From assembly GCF_018919385.1 (NCBI RefSeq), contig NZ_JAHLMF010000024.1, forward strand, positions 1-46,420: a stretch of 46,420 bases of DNA, read 5' to 3'. This DNA is from Geomonas diazotrophica. GTDB taxonomy: Bacteria > Desulfobacterota > Desulfuromonadia > Geobacterales > Geobacteraceae. The position numbers and the translations under genes were made by a program. Within the stretch, counting starts at the first letter, position 1, and every line of letters begins with the position of its first letter. The notes under the pieces are model-generated. The model ran no database searches and had not been told where the DNA came from. It saw only the letters and a list, made by a program, of their open reading frames with translations. Shown here piece by piece: positions 8,718 to 17,039 of this stretch.

Positions 8718-9587
8718 ATGGACCGTTCACAGCGAGCGGCGCAGGCAGGGGAGCGCACCGCCAGGAAGATGTTAGGGGAGATCTTCGTGGAGAGGGGCAT
8801 ACTCTCCGCCCTGACCGTGGAAAGGCTCGTCGCGTATGCGCGCAAGAAGGGAAAGCGTTTCGGAACCGTGCTGGAGGAGTTGGAGCTGGTGACGCCGGAC
8901 GAGTTGGCCCAGGCGCTGGCGCAGCAGCACGGCATGAAGTTCCTCGGGGACTTTCACCGCTACAAGTATTCTGAGGCACTGCTCGGGTTGATCCCGACCA
9001 AGGTGGCCCTGGCCAATCTGATCTTTCCGCTGAAGATGCAGGACGGGAAGTTGGCCGTCGCCATCAGCGACCCGACCCTTTCCGGCGTGCTGCGCACCTT
9101 GACGGAAGAACATGGCCTGACCGTACTCCCCTACGTGGCCCCCCGGCGCGAGATCATGCTGGCCATCAAGCTGCACTACCTGAAATCGGCCCCGGCGGCG
9201 GCAACCGACAAGAAAAGCGTGCTGGTCGTGGATGACGACCAGGCGGTGAGCCATTTCATCAGCTCCTCGTTGAAGCGCAAGGGATACCACGCCGTCTGTG
9301 CCGGCGACGGCATGGAGGCCTTCAAGGAGATCATGTCCAGCCGGTTCGACCTGGTGATCACCGACAAGGAGATGCCCAAGCTGAACGGCTACGCCGTGTT
9401 GGAGAGCCTGCGCACATTCCCGGAGACGGCGAACGTGCCGGTGATCCTGATGACCTCCGCCGCCACGGTGGATGAAGAAGCCACCGCGTTGCGGCGGGGC
9501 TTTTTCGACTTCATGTCCAAACCCCTGCGCGAAGCCACCCTTTCCGTCAAAGTCCAGCGCGCCCTGGCTATGACCGAAGAGTATTGA
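8718..9587 (+). CDS. MshEN (GspE/PilB N-terminal) domain protein fused to a response-regulator receiver
   Basis: 289 residues. Residues about 15-155 match the N-terminal domain of type II/IV secretion ATPases (MshEN/T2SSE_N): two tandem helical repeats, LGEIFVERGILSALTVERL and RFGTVLEELELVTPDELAQA, then the alpha/beta part (LIPTKVALANLIFPL, LAVAISDPT). MshEN repeats can bind c-di-GMP, but the second repeat here has Leu where the motif usually has Gly, so binding is uncertain. Residues 166-289 are a CheY-like receiver: VVDDDQ acidic pocket, phospho-acceptor Asp216 in VITDKEMPKLNG, MTSAA Thr and SKPL Lys. No ATPase or DNA-binding domain is present. The start has AGGGGGAACG upstream. The gene sits behind the GEMM-I switch, so a dinucleotide may control both its expression and its activity. 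It may modulate type IV pilus or type II secretion machinery. Confidence 0.85.
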   Translation: MDRSQRAAQAGERTARKMLGEIFVERGILSALTVERLVAYARKKGKRFGTVLEELELVTPDELAQALAQQHGMKFLGDFHRYKYSEALLGLIPTKVALANLIFPLKMQDGKLAVAISDPTLSGVLRTLTEEHGLTVLPYVAPRREIMLAIKLHYLKSAPAAATDKKSVLVVDDDQAVSHFISSSLKRKGYHAVCAGDGMEAFKEIMSSRFDLVITDKEMPKLNGYAVLESLRTFPETANVPVILMTSAATVDEEATALRRGFFDFMSKPLREATLSVKVQRALAMTEEY

Positions 9588-9613
9588 GCGCTACGCGGAG
9601 ATCCTGAAACAGC

Positions 9614-9642
9614 AAAGGCCGCCCGTTGCCGGGCGGCCTTTT
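9614..9642. terminator. bidirectional terminator
   Basis: AAAGGCCGCCC-GTTGCC-GGGCGGCCTTTT. It serves the plus-strand MshEN-receiver gene and lies just beyond the 3' end of the minus-strand tRNA operon. Confidence 0.85.
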
Positions 9643-9653
9643 GAATTGGTTGG

Positions 9654-9738
9654 TGGTGCGAGAGAGGGGACTTGAACCCCTATACCGTGAGGTGCCAGAT
9701 CCTAAGTCTGGTGCGTCTGCCAATTCCGCCACTCTCGC
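9654..9738 (-). tRNA. tRNA-Leu (anticodon TAG)
   Basis: 85 nt including an encoded CCA. The minus strand reads GCGAGAGTGGCGGAATTGGC, with a long variable arm and the T-arm GGGGTTCAAGTCCCC. The anticodon loop CTTAGGA gives UAG. It is the last gene of the four-tRNA minus-strand cluster. Confidence 0.95.
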
Positions 9739-9762
9739 AAAATCGCACAGCTGAAACAACAA

Positions 9763-9791
9763 ACCCCGCTTTTTAAACGGGGTCGCTTTTT
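9763..9791 (-). terminator. stem-loop between tRNA-His and tRNA-Leu
   Basis: On the minus strand, CCCCG-TTTAAAAAG-CGGGG is followed by TTTGTTGTTT. It could be an attenuator or a processing signal inside the tRNA operon; the T-tract is interrupted. Confidence 0.45.
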
Positions 9792-9797
9792 ATAGGT

Positions 9798-9874
9798 TGG
9801 GGTGGGTAGTGGGATTCGAACCCACGTATGAACGAGTCACAGTCGTTTGTGTTAACCGCTTCACCATACCCACC
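9798..9874 (-). tRNA. tRNA-His (anticodon GTG)
   Basis: The minus strand reads GGTGGGTATGGTGAAGCGG, with anticodon loop CTGTGAC (GUG), T-arm GTGGGTTCGAATCCCAC and an encoded CCA. The extra 5' G(-1), opposite C73, is characteristic of tRNA-His and is genome-encoded here. Confidence 0.96.
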
Positions 9875-9885
9875 ATATTCAATTG

Positions 9886-9962
9886 TGGTACGCCTGAGAG
9901 GGTTCGAACCTCTGACCTACGGCTTAGAAGGCCGTTGCTCTATCCAGCTGAGCTACAGGCGC
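9886..9962 (-). tRNA. tRNA-Arg (anticodon TCT)
   Basis: 77 nt with encoded CCA. It begins GCGCCTGTAGCTCAGCTGG; anticodon loop CTTCTAA gives UCU; T-arm AGAGGTTCGAACCCTCT. The first acceptor pair is a G-U wobble. Confidence 0.95.
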
Positions 9963-9983
9963 AGAAGTAGAGCCTGCAATGAG

Positions 9984-10061
9984 TGGTCGGGGTGAGAGGA
10001 TTCGAACCTCCGGCCCCCTGCTCCCAAGGCAGGTGCGCTAGCCAGGCTGCGCTACACCCCG
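9984..10061 (-). tRNA. tRNA-Pro (anticodon TGG)
   Basis: 78 nt with encoded CCA. It begins CGGGGTGTAGCGCAGCCTGG; anticodon loop CTTGGGA gives UGG; T-arm GGAGGTTCGAATCCTC. It is the promoter-proximal tRNA of the cluster (order Pro-Arg-His-Leu). Confidence 0.96.
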
Positions 10062-10075
10062 ATTCAAGAAGCACG

Positions 10076-10104
10076 TTTATAGCACAGCGTTTCGGGGTGT
10101 GCAA
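10076..10104 (-). promoter_or_regulatory. sigma-70 promoter of the tRNA operon
   Basis: On the minus strand: TTGCAC, 17 nt, TATAAA, with the predicted start about 8 nt before tRNA-Pro. Spacing and both hexamers are good. Confidence 0.75.
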
Positions 10105-10137
10105 GATCTTTTTTCTCGTAAACACAACAACCAAAGG

Positions 10138-10217
10138 AACAGGGATGAAGGGGATGACAGGGATAAATTCTTCCGAAGGATAAGCAACATCCCCTTTATC
10201 CCTTTCATCCCTGTTAG
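10138..10217. repeat. imperfect inverted repeat, 'AACAGGGATGAA' type
   Basis: AACAGGGATGAAGGGGATGA is mirrored by CCCTTTCATCCCTGTTA at the other end, arms of about 28 bp around a 20-bp centre. It lies just past the rdgB stop. Such long imperfect hairpins are common intergenic elements in Geobacter genomes; it may serve as the transcript end. Confidence 0.6.
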
Positions 10218-10825
10218 TCGTTCTTTGCGTCTTGGCGGCTTTGCGTGAGCGCCTCTTTGAGCATCCGCATCGCACGGCCGCGGTGGCTGATGGCGTTCTT
10301 CACGTTCATGGGAAGTTCCGAGAAGGTCTGCCCGTACTCGGGGACCAGGAACAACGGATCGTACCCGAACCCCCCCTCGCCCCGCGGCGCCTCCAGGATC
10401 TCCCCCGCCAGCATGCCGTCGAAGGTCTGGCAGGTCCCGTCGGGAAGGCAGAGCGCGATGACGCAGTGAAATGCACCCGTGCGCCCCTCGCGCGGCACGC
10501 CGGCCAGCTCCTTCAAAAGGAGCGCGTTGTTGTCGGCATCGTTGGCGTGCTCGCCGGCAAAGCGCGCCGAGAAGACGCCGGGACGCCCGCCGAGGTAGTC
10601 GACGCAGAGCCCGGAATCGTCGGCGAGCACCGGCTTCCCGGTGAACCGGGCCGCCGAGAGCGCCTTCTTGATCGCGTTCGCCTCGAAGGTGTCGCCGTCC
10701 TCCACCACCTCCGGGAGATCCGGAACGTCGGCGGGAGAAAGGATCGTCTCCACAACCCCGCGCAACAGTTCGGCGAACTCTCTCAGCTTCCCCTTGTTGC
10801 CCGACGCTACCAGGAGCTCTTTCAT
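10214..10825 (-). CDS. rdgB: XTP/dITP diphosphatase (non-canonical purine NTP pyrophosphatase)
   Basis: 203 residues, the normal length of the RdgB/HAM1 family. The N-terminal [10 protein letters not shown] (the family S/T-x-N-x-x-K substrate loop), [25 protein letters not shown] (shown by its LADDSGL and SARFAG motifs), GFGYDPLF and SHRGRA near the C-terminus are all diagnostic. The enzyme hydrolyses dITP, XTP and related nucleotides to monophosphates, keeping deaminated purines out of nucleic acids. Its ATG overlaps the TGA of rph (ATGA), so the two are translationally coupled; rph-rdgB pairing is common in bacteria. Confidence 0.96.
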   Translation of the reverse strand: MKELLVASGNKGKLREFAELLRGVVETILSPADVPDLPEVVEDGDTFEANAIKKALSAARFTGKPVLADDSGLCVDYLGGRPGVFSARFAGEHANDADNNALLLKELAGVPREGRTGAFHCVIALCLPDGTCQTFDGMLAGEILEAPRGEGGFGYDPLFLVPEYGQTFSELPMNVKNAISHRGRAMRMLKEALTQSRQDAKND

Positions 10826-11541
10826 GCCTGAAGCGCCTCCCGCTGCAGTTCGAAGAGCCGGGAGAGCCCGAGCATGGCGTGGCTGCGCATGGCGTCCATC
10901 TGCTCTAATGTGAACGGCTCCGCCTCGGCGGTTCCCTGCACCTCGACAAAACGCATGGACGAGGTCATCACGAAGTTCATGTCCACCTCGGCGCTGGAGT
11001 CCTCCGGGTAGTCGAGATCGAGGAAGGGAACGCCGTCGATGATGCCGACGCTCACCGCGGCCACCGCCTCGCGCAGCGGGCTTTCGCTCAGTTCGCCGTT
11101 GTCCACCAGGTTCTGCAGCGCGTCGGCGAGCGCCACGTAGGCGCCGGTGATGGAAGCGGTGCGGGTGCCGCCGTCGGCCTGGATCACGTCGCAGTCGATG
11201 AGGATGGAGCGCTCGCCGAGCTTCTCCATGTCCACCACCGCGCGCAGCGACCTGCCTATCAGGCGCTGGATCTCGTGGGTGCGTCCCGAGAGTTTCCCCT
11301 TCGCTGACTCACGCTGGTTGCGGGTGTGGGTAGCGCGCGGCAGCATGCAGTACTCGGCCGTCACCCAGCCGGTCCCCTTCCCTTTCAAAAACGACGGAAC
11401 CCTTGCCTCCACCGTCGCGTTGCAGATGACCTTGGTGTCACCAAACTCGATCAGGACCGACCCCTCGGCGTGCTTCAGGTAGTTGCGGGTGATCTTAACA
11501 TCTCTGAGTGCGTCCGCCGCGCGGCCATTGCTACGTGTCAT
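10822..11541 (-). CDS. rph: ribonuclease PH
   Basis: 239 residues from the chosen ATG at 11541, the typical size. A longer frame starting 10 codons upstream exists, but GGGAG lies 7 nt before 11541 and the family N-terminus is 'MxRxxGRAxDxLR', as here. Conserved features: [19 protein letters not shown] (phosphate/RNA-binding region), the Arg/Gly segment [17 protein letters not shown], and [19 protein letters not shown] near the catalytic acidic residues (shown in part here). RNase PH is a phosphorolytic 3'-5' exoribonuclease that trims tRNA 3' ends; here the rph-rdgB operon is adjacent to a tRNA cluster. Confidence 0.96.
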   Translation of the reverse strand: MTRSNGRAADALRDVKITRNYLKHAEGSVLIEFGDTKVICNATVEARVPSFLKGKGTGWVTAEYCMLPRATHTRNQRESAKGKLSGRTHEIQRLIGRSLRAVVDMEKLGERSILIDCDVIQADGGTRTASITGAYVALADALQNLVDNGELSESPLREAVAAVSVGIIDGVPFLDLDYPEDSSAEVDMNFVMTSSMRFVEVQGTAEAEPFTLEQMDAMRSHAMLGLSRLFELQREALQA

Positions 11542-11814
11542 CTCTGTCTCCCAAAGCCGTTCAACGCTCAACGTTCAACGTTCGTTTATCCTTCTTCTAT
11601 TTAAAACCGCCATTTCCCCGACGGCTGCATCTTCGACTCGACCTGAAGGGGTCAAGGTGCAACAGACCACGTTCGCGGTCAGTCCCCCGTGCCGCCGTTC
11701 CCCGGCGGTGACACCCCGATCCGGACCTGACCGTTGCACGTCAACCGCCCGAGCCCGCTATTCACCCGGCCACCCGATGTTCGGTTCAACGTCGAACATT
11801 GAACGGCTGCCGAG

Positions 11815-13083
11815 TCAGTTGCCGCTGGGCGCTGTTTTGAGCTGCGGCACGACGTTCACCTTGCCGCGGCCGCCGTTGTCGTAGATCCTGGGTCCGCTCT
11901 CCCCCCAGAAGTTGTTGGGGGCGCGGAACTCCTCGGTCCCGGCGTTGTAGATATCGTGCCCGCTGTTGCCGCTGATGACGTTGTCCCAGGCCACGCCTGC
12001 GCCGTCGAAGACAAGCATCCCCTGCATCCCGTTGCCGGTGATCAGGTTGCCGTTCACCCGGACCCGCGAGCCGGTCAGGGACAGACCGTAATCGCTGTTG
12101 CGCGCGAGCTTCATGCCGCTCACACTGCCCTCGCACTCCAAAAGGGTCACCCCGCGCCCGTTGTCCAGCGCCGCCCCGCCGGCGAGCTTGACCCGGCAGT
12201 TGTCGCACGAGAGGGCGGAGCGGTTCATGGCGAGACTGGCATCCTGCAGGTAAATGGAACTTTTTTGTGCCGAGATCCCCACCCGGTTGCCGATCAGGTT
12301 CAAGCCGCGCAGGGTCGACTCGCTGTTGGCGAAGACAAGGCCCGTCTCGCAGTCCGAGGCGCCCCCCGTTTCCATCTGCAGCAGCGCATCCTGGAAGCGC
12401 ATGCCGACCGCGCAGCGCTCGGCCCGCACCCCCTTCAGGGTCAGGTTTGAAAAGAGCGCCTCCAGTCCCGTCTGCGCGCCGTCGATGCGGCAGTTCTCCA
12501 AGACGTTTTTCTTTTCGCTCCCCAGCAGGGTCACCCCCTGCCAGTCTCCCGGCGTCGAATTGGCGAAGTTGGAAGTAAAGCGGATAGGGTCATCCTTGGT
12601 GCCCGAAGCGACGAGGCGTCCCTGCACGACCAGGATCGGATTGCGCCCCTCGCTCTTTTTGAAGCGGACCACCGTTCCCGGTTCCACGGTCAGCGTCGCC
12701 TGGGAAGCCACCGTCACCGCGCCCTGCACCAGCACCTCCCCGCGCCAGACCGTGTCCTCGGTCAGCATCTGGTCGACGTAGGAGAGTGCAGGTTTGAACG
12801 GTGCCTCAACGCGCTGTGCCACCGGTGCAGCCGGAGTTGCAGCCGCGCCAGCCTCGTCGCCCGAAGTCTTGACCGAACCGGTCTCGGCAGCCGCGATCTT
12901 GACCAGCGCCGTCCTGTCCGCCGTCCTGTCCGCCGTCCTGTCCGCCGTCCTGTCCGCCGAAGCGTCAGCGAAGGCCGAAGCCTTGGCCAAGGGGGGCGTG
13001 CCCACCGTAGCCTTGGCGAAGGTGGGAAGCAAAAAGGCCGCCAGAAGCGGCCCGCAGATAAATGGTGTCAGGTATCGTCTCAT
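11815..13083 (-). CDS. exported right-handed beta-helix repeat protein
   Basis: 422 residues. The N-terminal signal sequence (YLTPFICGPLLAAFLLP) is followed by low-complexity sequence created by DNA repeats: FAKATVG/PLAKASAFADASA and four tandem RTAD units. From about residue 105 the protein is a parallel beta-helix: TLTVEPGTVVRFK, ILVVQGRLVASGT, DWQGVTLLGS, NVLENCRIDGAQTGLEA, NSTLRG, VRVNGNLITGNGMQGMLV, NVISGNSGHDIYN, then NNFWG. This matches the NosD/pectate-lyase-like right-handed helix fold, usually carbohydrate-binding or structural; no catalytic residues can be assigned. The ATG overlaps the TGA of the diguanylate cyclase gene (ATGA), so the two are co-transcribed and coupled. Confidence 0.85.
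   Translation of the reverse strand: MRRYLTPFICGPLLAAFLLPTFAKATVGTPPLAKASAFADASADRTADRTADRTADRTALVKIAAAETGSVKTSGDEAGAAATPAAPVAQRVEAPFKPALSYVDQMLTEDTVWRGEVLVQGAVTVASQATLTVEPGTVVRFKKSEGRNPILVVQGRLVASGTKDDPIRFTSNFANSTPGDWQGVTLLGSEKKNVLENCRIDGAQTGLEALFSNLTLKGVRAERCAVGMRFQDALLQMETGGASDCETGLVFANSESTLRGLNLIGNRVGISAQKSSIYLQDASLAMNRSALSCDNCRVKLAGGAALDNGRGVTLLECEGSVSGMKLARNSDYGLSLTGSRVRVNGNLITGNGMQGMLVFDGAGVAWDNVISGNSGHDIYNAGTEEFRAPNNFWGESGPRIYDNGGRGKVNVVPQLKTAPSGN
12911..12958. repeat. four tandem copies of a 12-bp unit (GTCCTGTCCGCC)
   Basis: Four exact copies, in frame, giving the RTAD repeats of the beta-helix protein. They sit next to segments encoding FAKATVG and LAKASAFADASA (12960-13030), which resemble a dispersed 'AKATAG' DNA repeat seen inserted in frame in many bacterial genes. 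The copies lie in the linker after the signal peptide, where length change is tolerated. Confidence 0.85.
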
Positions 13084-14150
13084 TGGACAGGGATCTGTAG
13101 GCTTTCCTGGTGGTAGACCTTGTTCTTGCCGCAGCGCTTGGCGAGGTAAAGCAACGAATCCACGATATTGAACAGCTCGTCCATCTTGTCGGCGTTCTCG
13201 GGATAGCTCGCAACCCCGATACTCACCGTCACGCCGCGATTGGTCCCCTCCACCAGCCTGCTGGCGGTGCCGTTTTGCACGCTGTCGCGCAGACGCTCCG
13301 CCGCGAGGATGGCCTGCTCCAGGCGCGTCTCCGGCAGGAGCACGATGAACTCCTCCCCGCCGTAGCGGAAGGCGACGTCGACGCCGCGGATGGTCTGCAG
13401 GATCAGTTCACCCATCAGTTCCAAAAGACGGTCGCCGGCGGCGTGGCCGTAGCTGTCGTTGTAGGACTTGAAGTCGTCCACGTCCATCATGATGATGGAA
13501 AACGGCTTGTGGTAGCGCCTGGCGCGCGCCATCTCCTGCCGGAAGTACTGCTTGAAGTAGCGGTGGTTGTGCAGCCCGGTCAGCGAGTCGGTGATCGCCA
13601 AAAGCTTGGTCTGCTTGTGCAGCGTGGCGTTGTGGATCGCCATGGCGGCAAAGGAGGCCAGGATGGAGAGCAGGTTCAGCTTCTCCCGGTCGAACTGCCT
13701 CGGGGCGAAGTCGTCCAGGTAGAGAATACCCACGATCCGCTCCTGGAAGATAAGGGGCACGCAGACCAGCGAGCGGATCCCCTCGTTCAGGGCGATCGGG
13801 TTGTTGAAGAAGGGGGTTTTCTCGGTGTCCTCTATATAGAAGATCTCCCCCCCCCTGAGCACCTGCTCGGTCAGCCCCCCCGGGGCAACCTCCCAGCGCT
13901 CCTTCTTCACGAAGTCGGCCGTAAGACCCGAATGCGCGTGCAGACTGAGCTCGCGCTTCGCATCGTAATAGAGCGCAACGCTCCCGGCCGGGGTTTCGGC
14001 AAATCTCATCGCGGAGGTGAGGATGGCTTGCAGCACCGTGTCCAGGTCGAGCGTAGAGACGACGGCTTTGGCAACCTCAATCAGGTCTTTGAGCGCCTTA
14101 ACTTGGGACTCGAGCGACTCTTTCTGGCTGTTGCAATCACACTGGGTCAT
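13080..14150 (-). CDS. GAF-GGDEF diguanylate cyclase
   Basis: 356 residues from the ATG at 14150, preceded by GGGAG at about 6 nt; the longer frame to 14237 has no better signal. Residues 15-30 are a short helix, 30-175 a GAF domain (VCVPLIFQERIVGILYLDD), and 185-350 a GGDEF domain. The active site is GGEEF (264-268). An inhibitory I-site RGVD lies exactly five residues upstream (255-258). Asp240 in GHAAGD, the guanine-specificity position that is Ser in Geobacter Hypr cGAMP synthases, is Asp, so canonical c-di-GMP synthesis is predicted. It is cytoplasmic and lacks membrane segments. It is coupled to the downstream beta-helix gene, suggesting that exported protein belongs to a c-di-GMP output. 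Confidence 0.93.
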   Translation of the reverse strand: MTQCDCNSQKESLESQVKALKDLIEVAKAVVSTLDLDTVLQAILTSAMRFAETPAGSVALYYDAKRELSLHAHSGLTADFVKKERWEVAPGGLTEQVLRGGEIFYIEDTEKTPFFNNPIALNEGIRSLVCVPLIFQERIVGILYLDDFAPRQFDREKLNLLSILASFAAMAIHNATLHKQTKLLAITDSLTGLHNHRYFKQYFRQEMARARRYHKPFSIIMMDVDDFKSYNDSYGHAAGDRLLELMGELILQTIRGVDVAFRYGGEEFIVLLPETRLEQAILAAERLRDSVQNGTASRLVEGTNRGVTVSIGVASYPENADKMDELFNIVDSLLYLAKRCGKNKVYHQESLQIPVQ

Positions 14151-14279
14151 GGAGGCTCCCGGCAGGAAAATTAGCCAGCCATTAATATCACAGCGACGCC
14201 GTGCTTGTAAATGGCCGAGCTGTGTAAACATCGGCAATTTCGTTTTTTATGAGGGGCGGAAATTTTAATCTATTAACGC

Positions 14280-14309
14280 TTGACTTCGTCATACATCTTG
14301 TGGTTTATT
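14280..14309 (+). promoter_or_regulatory. possible sigma-70 promoter for nrdJ
   Basis: TTGACT, 18 nt, TTTATT, about 75 bp before the nrdJ start. The -35 is strong and the -10 is weak. No cobalamin riboswitch is visible in the short leader. Confidence 0.4.
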
Positions 14310-14387
14310 TCTGGCCGCCCACAAAATGTAGGGCCCCAAGCAAATGACATGGCTACATGTTGAATATTCCAAGGAGGACGAAAGGTT

Positions 14388-16622
14388 ATGAAGAAAACAG
14401 TCGAAAAGGGTCAGATCCCGGGTCTCACCAAGAACGCATTGACGGTGCTGGAGAAGCGCTATTTGAAGAGGGACCAGACCGGGAAGCCCCTTGAGACTGC
14501 ATCCGACATGTTCCGTCGCGTGGCCACGGCGATCGCGCAGGCGGACACCGTGTTCGACAAGAAGGCGGACATCTCGGCGCTCTCCGACAGGTTCTACAGC
14601 ATGATGACCAACTTCGAGTTCCTCCCCAACTCCCCGACCCTGATGAACGCCGGTCGCGAACTGGGGCAGCTCTCCGCCTGCTTCGTGCTTCCCGTGGGCG
14701 ACAGCATGGAGGAAATCTTCGAATCCGTCAAGTACACCGCGCTGATCCACAAATCCGGCGGCGGCACCGGTTTCTCCTTCTCGCGCCTGCGTCCGGCAAA
14801 CGACGTGGTCATGTCCACCACCGGCATCTCCAGCGGCCCCCTCTCCTTCATGAGGGTGTTCGACGTCGCCACCGAGACCATCAAGCAGGGCGGCACCCGT
14901 CGCGGCGCCAACATGGCGATCCTGCGCGTCGATCATCCGGACATCATGGACTTCATCATGTGCAAGAACGACCAGCGCCAGCTGAACAACTTCAACATCT
15001 CCGTCGGCATCACCGAGGAGTTCATGAAGGCGGTCGACGCGGACAAGGACTACACCCTGATGAACCCGCGCGACAAGAAGCCGGCCGGCTCCCTGAACGC
15101 ACGCAAGGTGTTCGCCCGCATCGTTAAGCAGGCCTGGGAGAACGGCGAGCCGGGGATCATCTTCCTGGACCGCTTGAACAAGGACAACCCGACCCCGCAC
15201 ATCGGCGAGATCGAGTCCACCAACCCCTGCGGCGAGCAGCCGCTGCTCCCGTACGAGTCCTGCAACCTGGGCTCCATCAACCTGGGCAAGTTCGTGGTCC
15301 ACGGCAAGGTGAACTGGGACAAGCTGAAGGAGACCGTGCGCACCGCCGTTCACTTCCTGGACAACGTCATCGAGGTGAACAACTACCCGCTGCCGCAGAT
15401 CGATGAGATGACCCGCTCCAACCGCAAGATCGGTCTGGGCGTCATGGGTTGGGCCGACATGCTGATCATGCTCGGCATCCCCTACGGCTCCGAGGAGTCC
15501 GTCGAGCTGGGCGAGAAGGTGATGCAGTTCATCAACGAGGAAGGAAAGATCGCCTCCCGCGAGCTCGCCAAGACCCGCGGCCCCTTCCCCAACTTCAAGG
15601 GTAGCGTGTACGACGTCCCGGGCGGCGATCCGATCAGGAACGCGACCGTCACCACCATCGCCCCGACCGGCACCATCTCCATCATCGCCAACGCCTCCTC
15701 CGGCGTCGAGCCGCTCTTCGCGGTCAGCTTCGTGCGCCAGGTGATGGACAAGAACATCCTGGTCGAAGTGAACCCGCTGTTCGAGAAAGTCGCCAAGGAG
15801 CAGGGCTTCTACAGCGAGGAGCTGATGCAGCGGATCGCCGAGCACGGCACCGTGCACGACATCAGCGCCATCCCCGAGGACGTGCGCGACGTGTTCGTCA
15901 CCGCCCACGACATAAGCCCGGAAGAGCACATCACCATGCAGGCCGCCTTCCAGCGCCACACCGACAACGCCGTCTCCAAGACCGTGAACTTCCCGCGTGA
16001 AGCCACCATCGAGGACGTCGAGGAGGTGTACCGTCTGGCCTACCAGATGAACTGCAAGGGGGTCACCATCTACCGCGACGGTTCCCGCGACGAGCAGGTG
16101 CTCTCCGTCGGCAAGAAGGAAGAGCCCAAGGCCGCCGTGCCCCTGACCGCGGAAGAGAAGCGCAGCATCAAGCGCGAGCGTCCCAAGGCGCTCAAGGGTT
16201 GGACCTACCAGATGCAGACCGGCTGCGGTCCGCTGTACATCACCATCAACGAAGACGCCTCCGGTCTCTTCGAAGTCTTCACCACCATGGGCAAAGCCGG
16301 CGGCTGCGCCGCGAGCCAGTCCGAGGCCATCGGGCGCATGGTATCGCTCGCCTGGAGAAGCGGCGTGCAGGCCCGTCAGGTCGTGAAGCAGCTCCTCGGC
16401 ATCTCCTGCCACAGCCCGAGCGGTTTCGGCGACAACAAGGTCCTTTCCTGCGCCGACGCCGTCGCCAAGGCGATCCAGTCGCACCTGGCCCTCACCGGTC
16501 ATGCCGAAGTCATCGAAGCCCCCGCCTTCGAGAGAGGCGCCTGCCCTGAGTGTGGTGGTGTCGTGGAGCACGAAGGCGGCTGCGCAGTATGCCGCGTCTG
16601 CGGCTACTCCGAGTGTGCCTAG
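14388..16622 (+). CDS. nrdJ: vitamin B12-dependent (class II) ribonucleoside-diphosphate reductase
   Basis: 744 residues. Class II RNR converts ribonucleotides to deoxyribonucleotides with adenosylcobalamin, independently of oxygen. Visible motifs: PNSPTLMNAG near residue 75, GQLSACFVLPV with the first redox Cys, SGGGTGFSFSRLRP, KQGGTRRGANMA, and NPCGEQPLLPYESCNLGSIN with the active-site Asn-Cys-Glu (Cys281). The C-terminus has ITINEDASGLFEVF (the TSCPD-type domain) and ends in a zinc-ribbon-like CPECGG...CRVCGYSEC tail, typical of long NrdJ proteins. Start: GGAGG and AAAGG both lie shortly upstream of the ATG. It is monocistronic, with a strong terminator after it. Confidence 0.97.
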   Translation: MKKTVEKGQIPGLTKNALTVLEKRYLKRDQTGKPLETASDMFRRVATAIAQADTVFDKKADISALSDRFYSMMTNFEFLPNSPTLMNAGRELGQLSACFVLPVGDSMEEIFESVKYTALIHKSGGGTGFSFSRLRPANDVVMSTTGISSGPLSFMRVFDVATETIKQGGTRRGANMAILRVDHPDIMDFIMCKNDQRQLNNFNISVGITEEFMKAVDADKDYTLMNPRDKKPAGSLNARKVFARIVKQAWENGEPGIIFLDRLNKDNPTPHIGEIESTNPCGEQPLLPYESCNLGSINLGKFVVHGKVNWDKLKETVRTAVHFLDNVIEVNNYPLPQIDEMTRSNRKIGLGVMGWADMLIMLGIPYGSEESVELGEKVMQFINEEGKIASRELAKTRGPFPNFKGSVYDVPGGDPIRNATVTTIAPTGTISIIANASSGVEPLFAVSFVRQVMDKNILVEVNPLFEKVAKEQGFYSEELMQRIAEHGTVHDISAIPEDVRDVFVTAHDISPEEHITMQAAFQRHTDNAVSKTVNFPREATIEDVEEVYRLAYQMNCKGVTIYRDGSRDEQVLSVGKKEEPKAAVPLTAEEKRSIKRERPKALKGWTYQMQTGCGPLYITINEDASGLFEVFTTMGKAGGCAASQSEAIGRMVSLAWRSGVQARQVVKQLLGISCHSPSGFGDNKVLSCADAVAKAIQSHLALTGHAEVIEAPAFERGACPECGGVVEHEGGCAVCRVCGYSECA

Positions 16623-16710
16623 CGAGTCAGTTGAACGCTACTATTGCGAGGGGTCTTAGAAAGACAGGCTGAGCAAAAAGTATCAAACGGAAGTAGAAGC
16701 AAACGAAGGG

Positions 16711-16748
16711 GGACCGCACCAGCCATGCTGGCGCGGTCCTCTTTTTGT
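16711..16748 (+). terminator. rho-independent terminator of nrdJ
   Basis: GGACCGCACCAGC and GCTGGCGCGGTCC pair across CAT with one A-C mismatch, followed by TCTTTTTGTTT. Confidence 0.9.
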
Positions 16749-17039
16749 TTCCCTACTTATAAATAGAAGCCCTTGATGAGTGAGGGGAAAGCCTCTCCGA
16801 AAGGACGGTTCCGCCTGCCCCCGCTCATAATGGCCCACAGCCCCCTACTACCCCAAGCAGTTTACTTTCCCGCCACCTGAGTTAGAATCAACCAATCCCG
16901 CCGCCCAACTCGAACCGCTCCTCTGCACTTTCGCTACACGTAACGAGCATCACTTGGATTGAAAGGCTACAGAAGTCCGACGGCTATCGGTTTCCCTCAG
17001 CTATCACCCGTCTCAACTGAGACATCTAAGAGGTCAGCC
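16749..17039. other. intergenic region with no supported gene
   Basis: Nothing recognisable beyond a possible promoter region for the small gene at 17040. A TTG-initiated extension of that gene (from 16959) has no good Shine-Dalgarno and was not adopted. Confidence 0.4.

Noticed and set aside
13080..14150. Hypr-type (cGAMP-producing) GGDEF
   Set aside because: The specificity position (Asp240 in GHAAGD) is Asp as in canonical diguanylate cyclases, not Ser.
14238..14387. Cobalamin riboswitch upstream of the B12-dependent reductase
   Set aside because: The interval is only 150 bp and contains no B12-box or matching hairpins.
14289..16571. 760-codon open frame antisense to nrdJ
   Set aside because: It is a shadow of the high-GC nrdJ gene: Gly/Val/Asp/His-rich, with no domains and no RBS.
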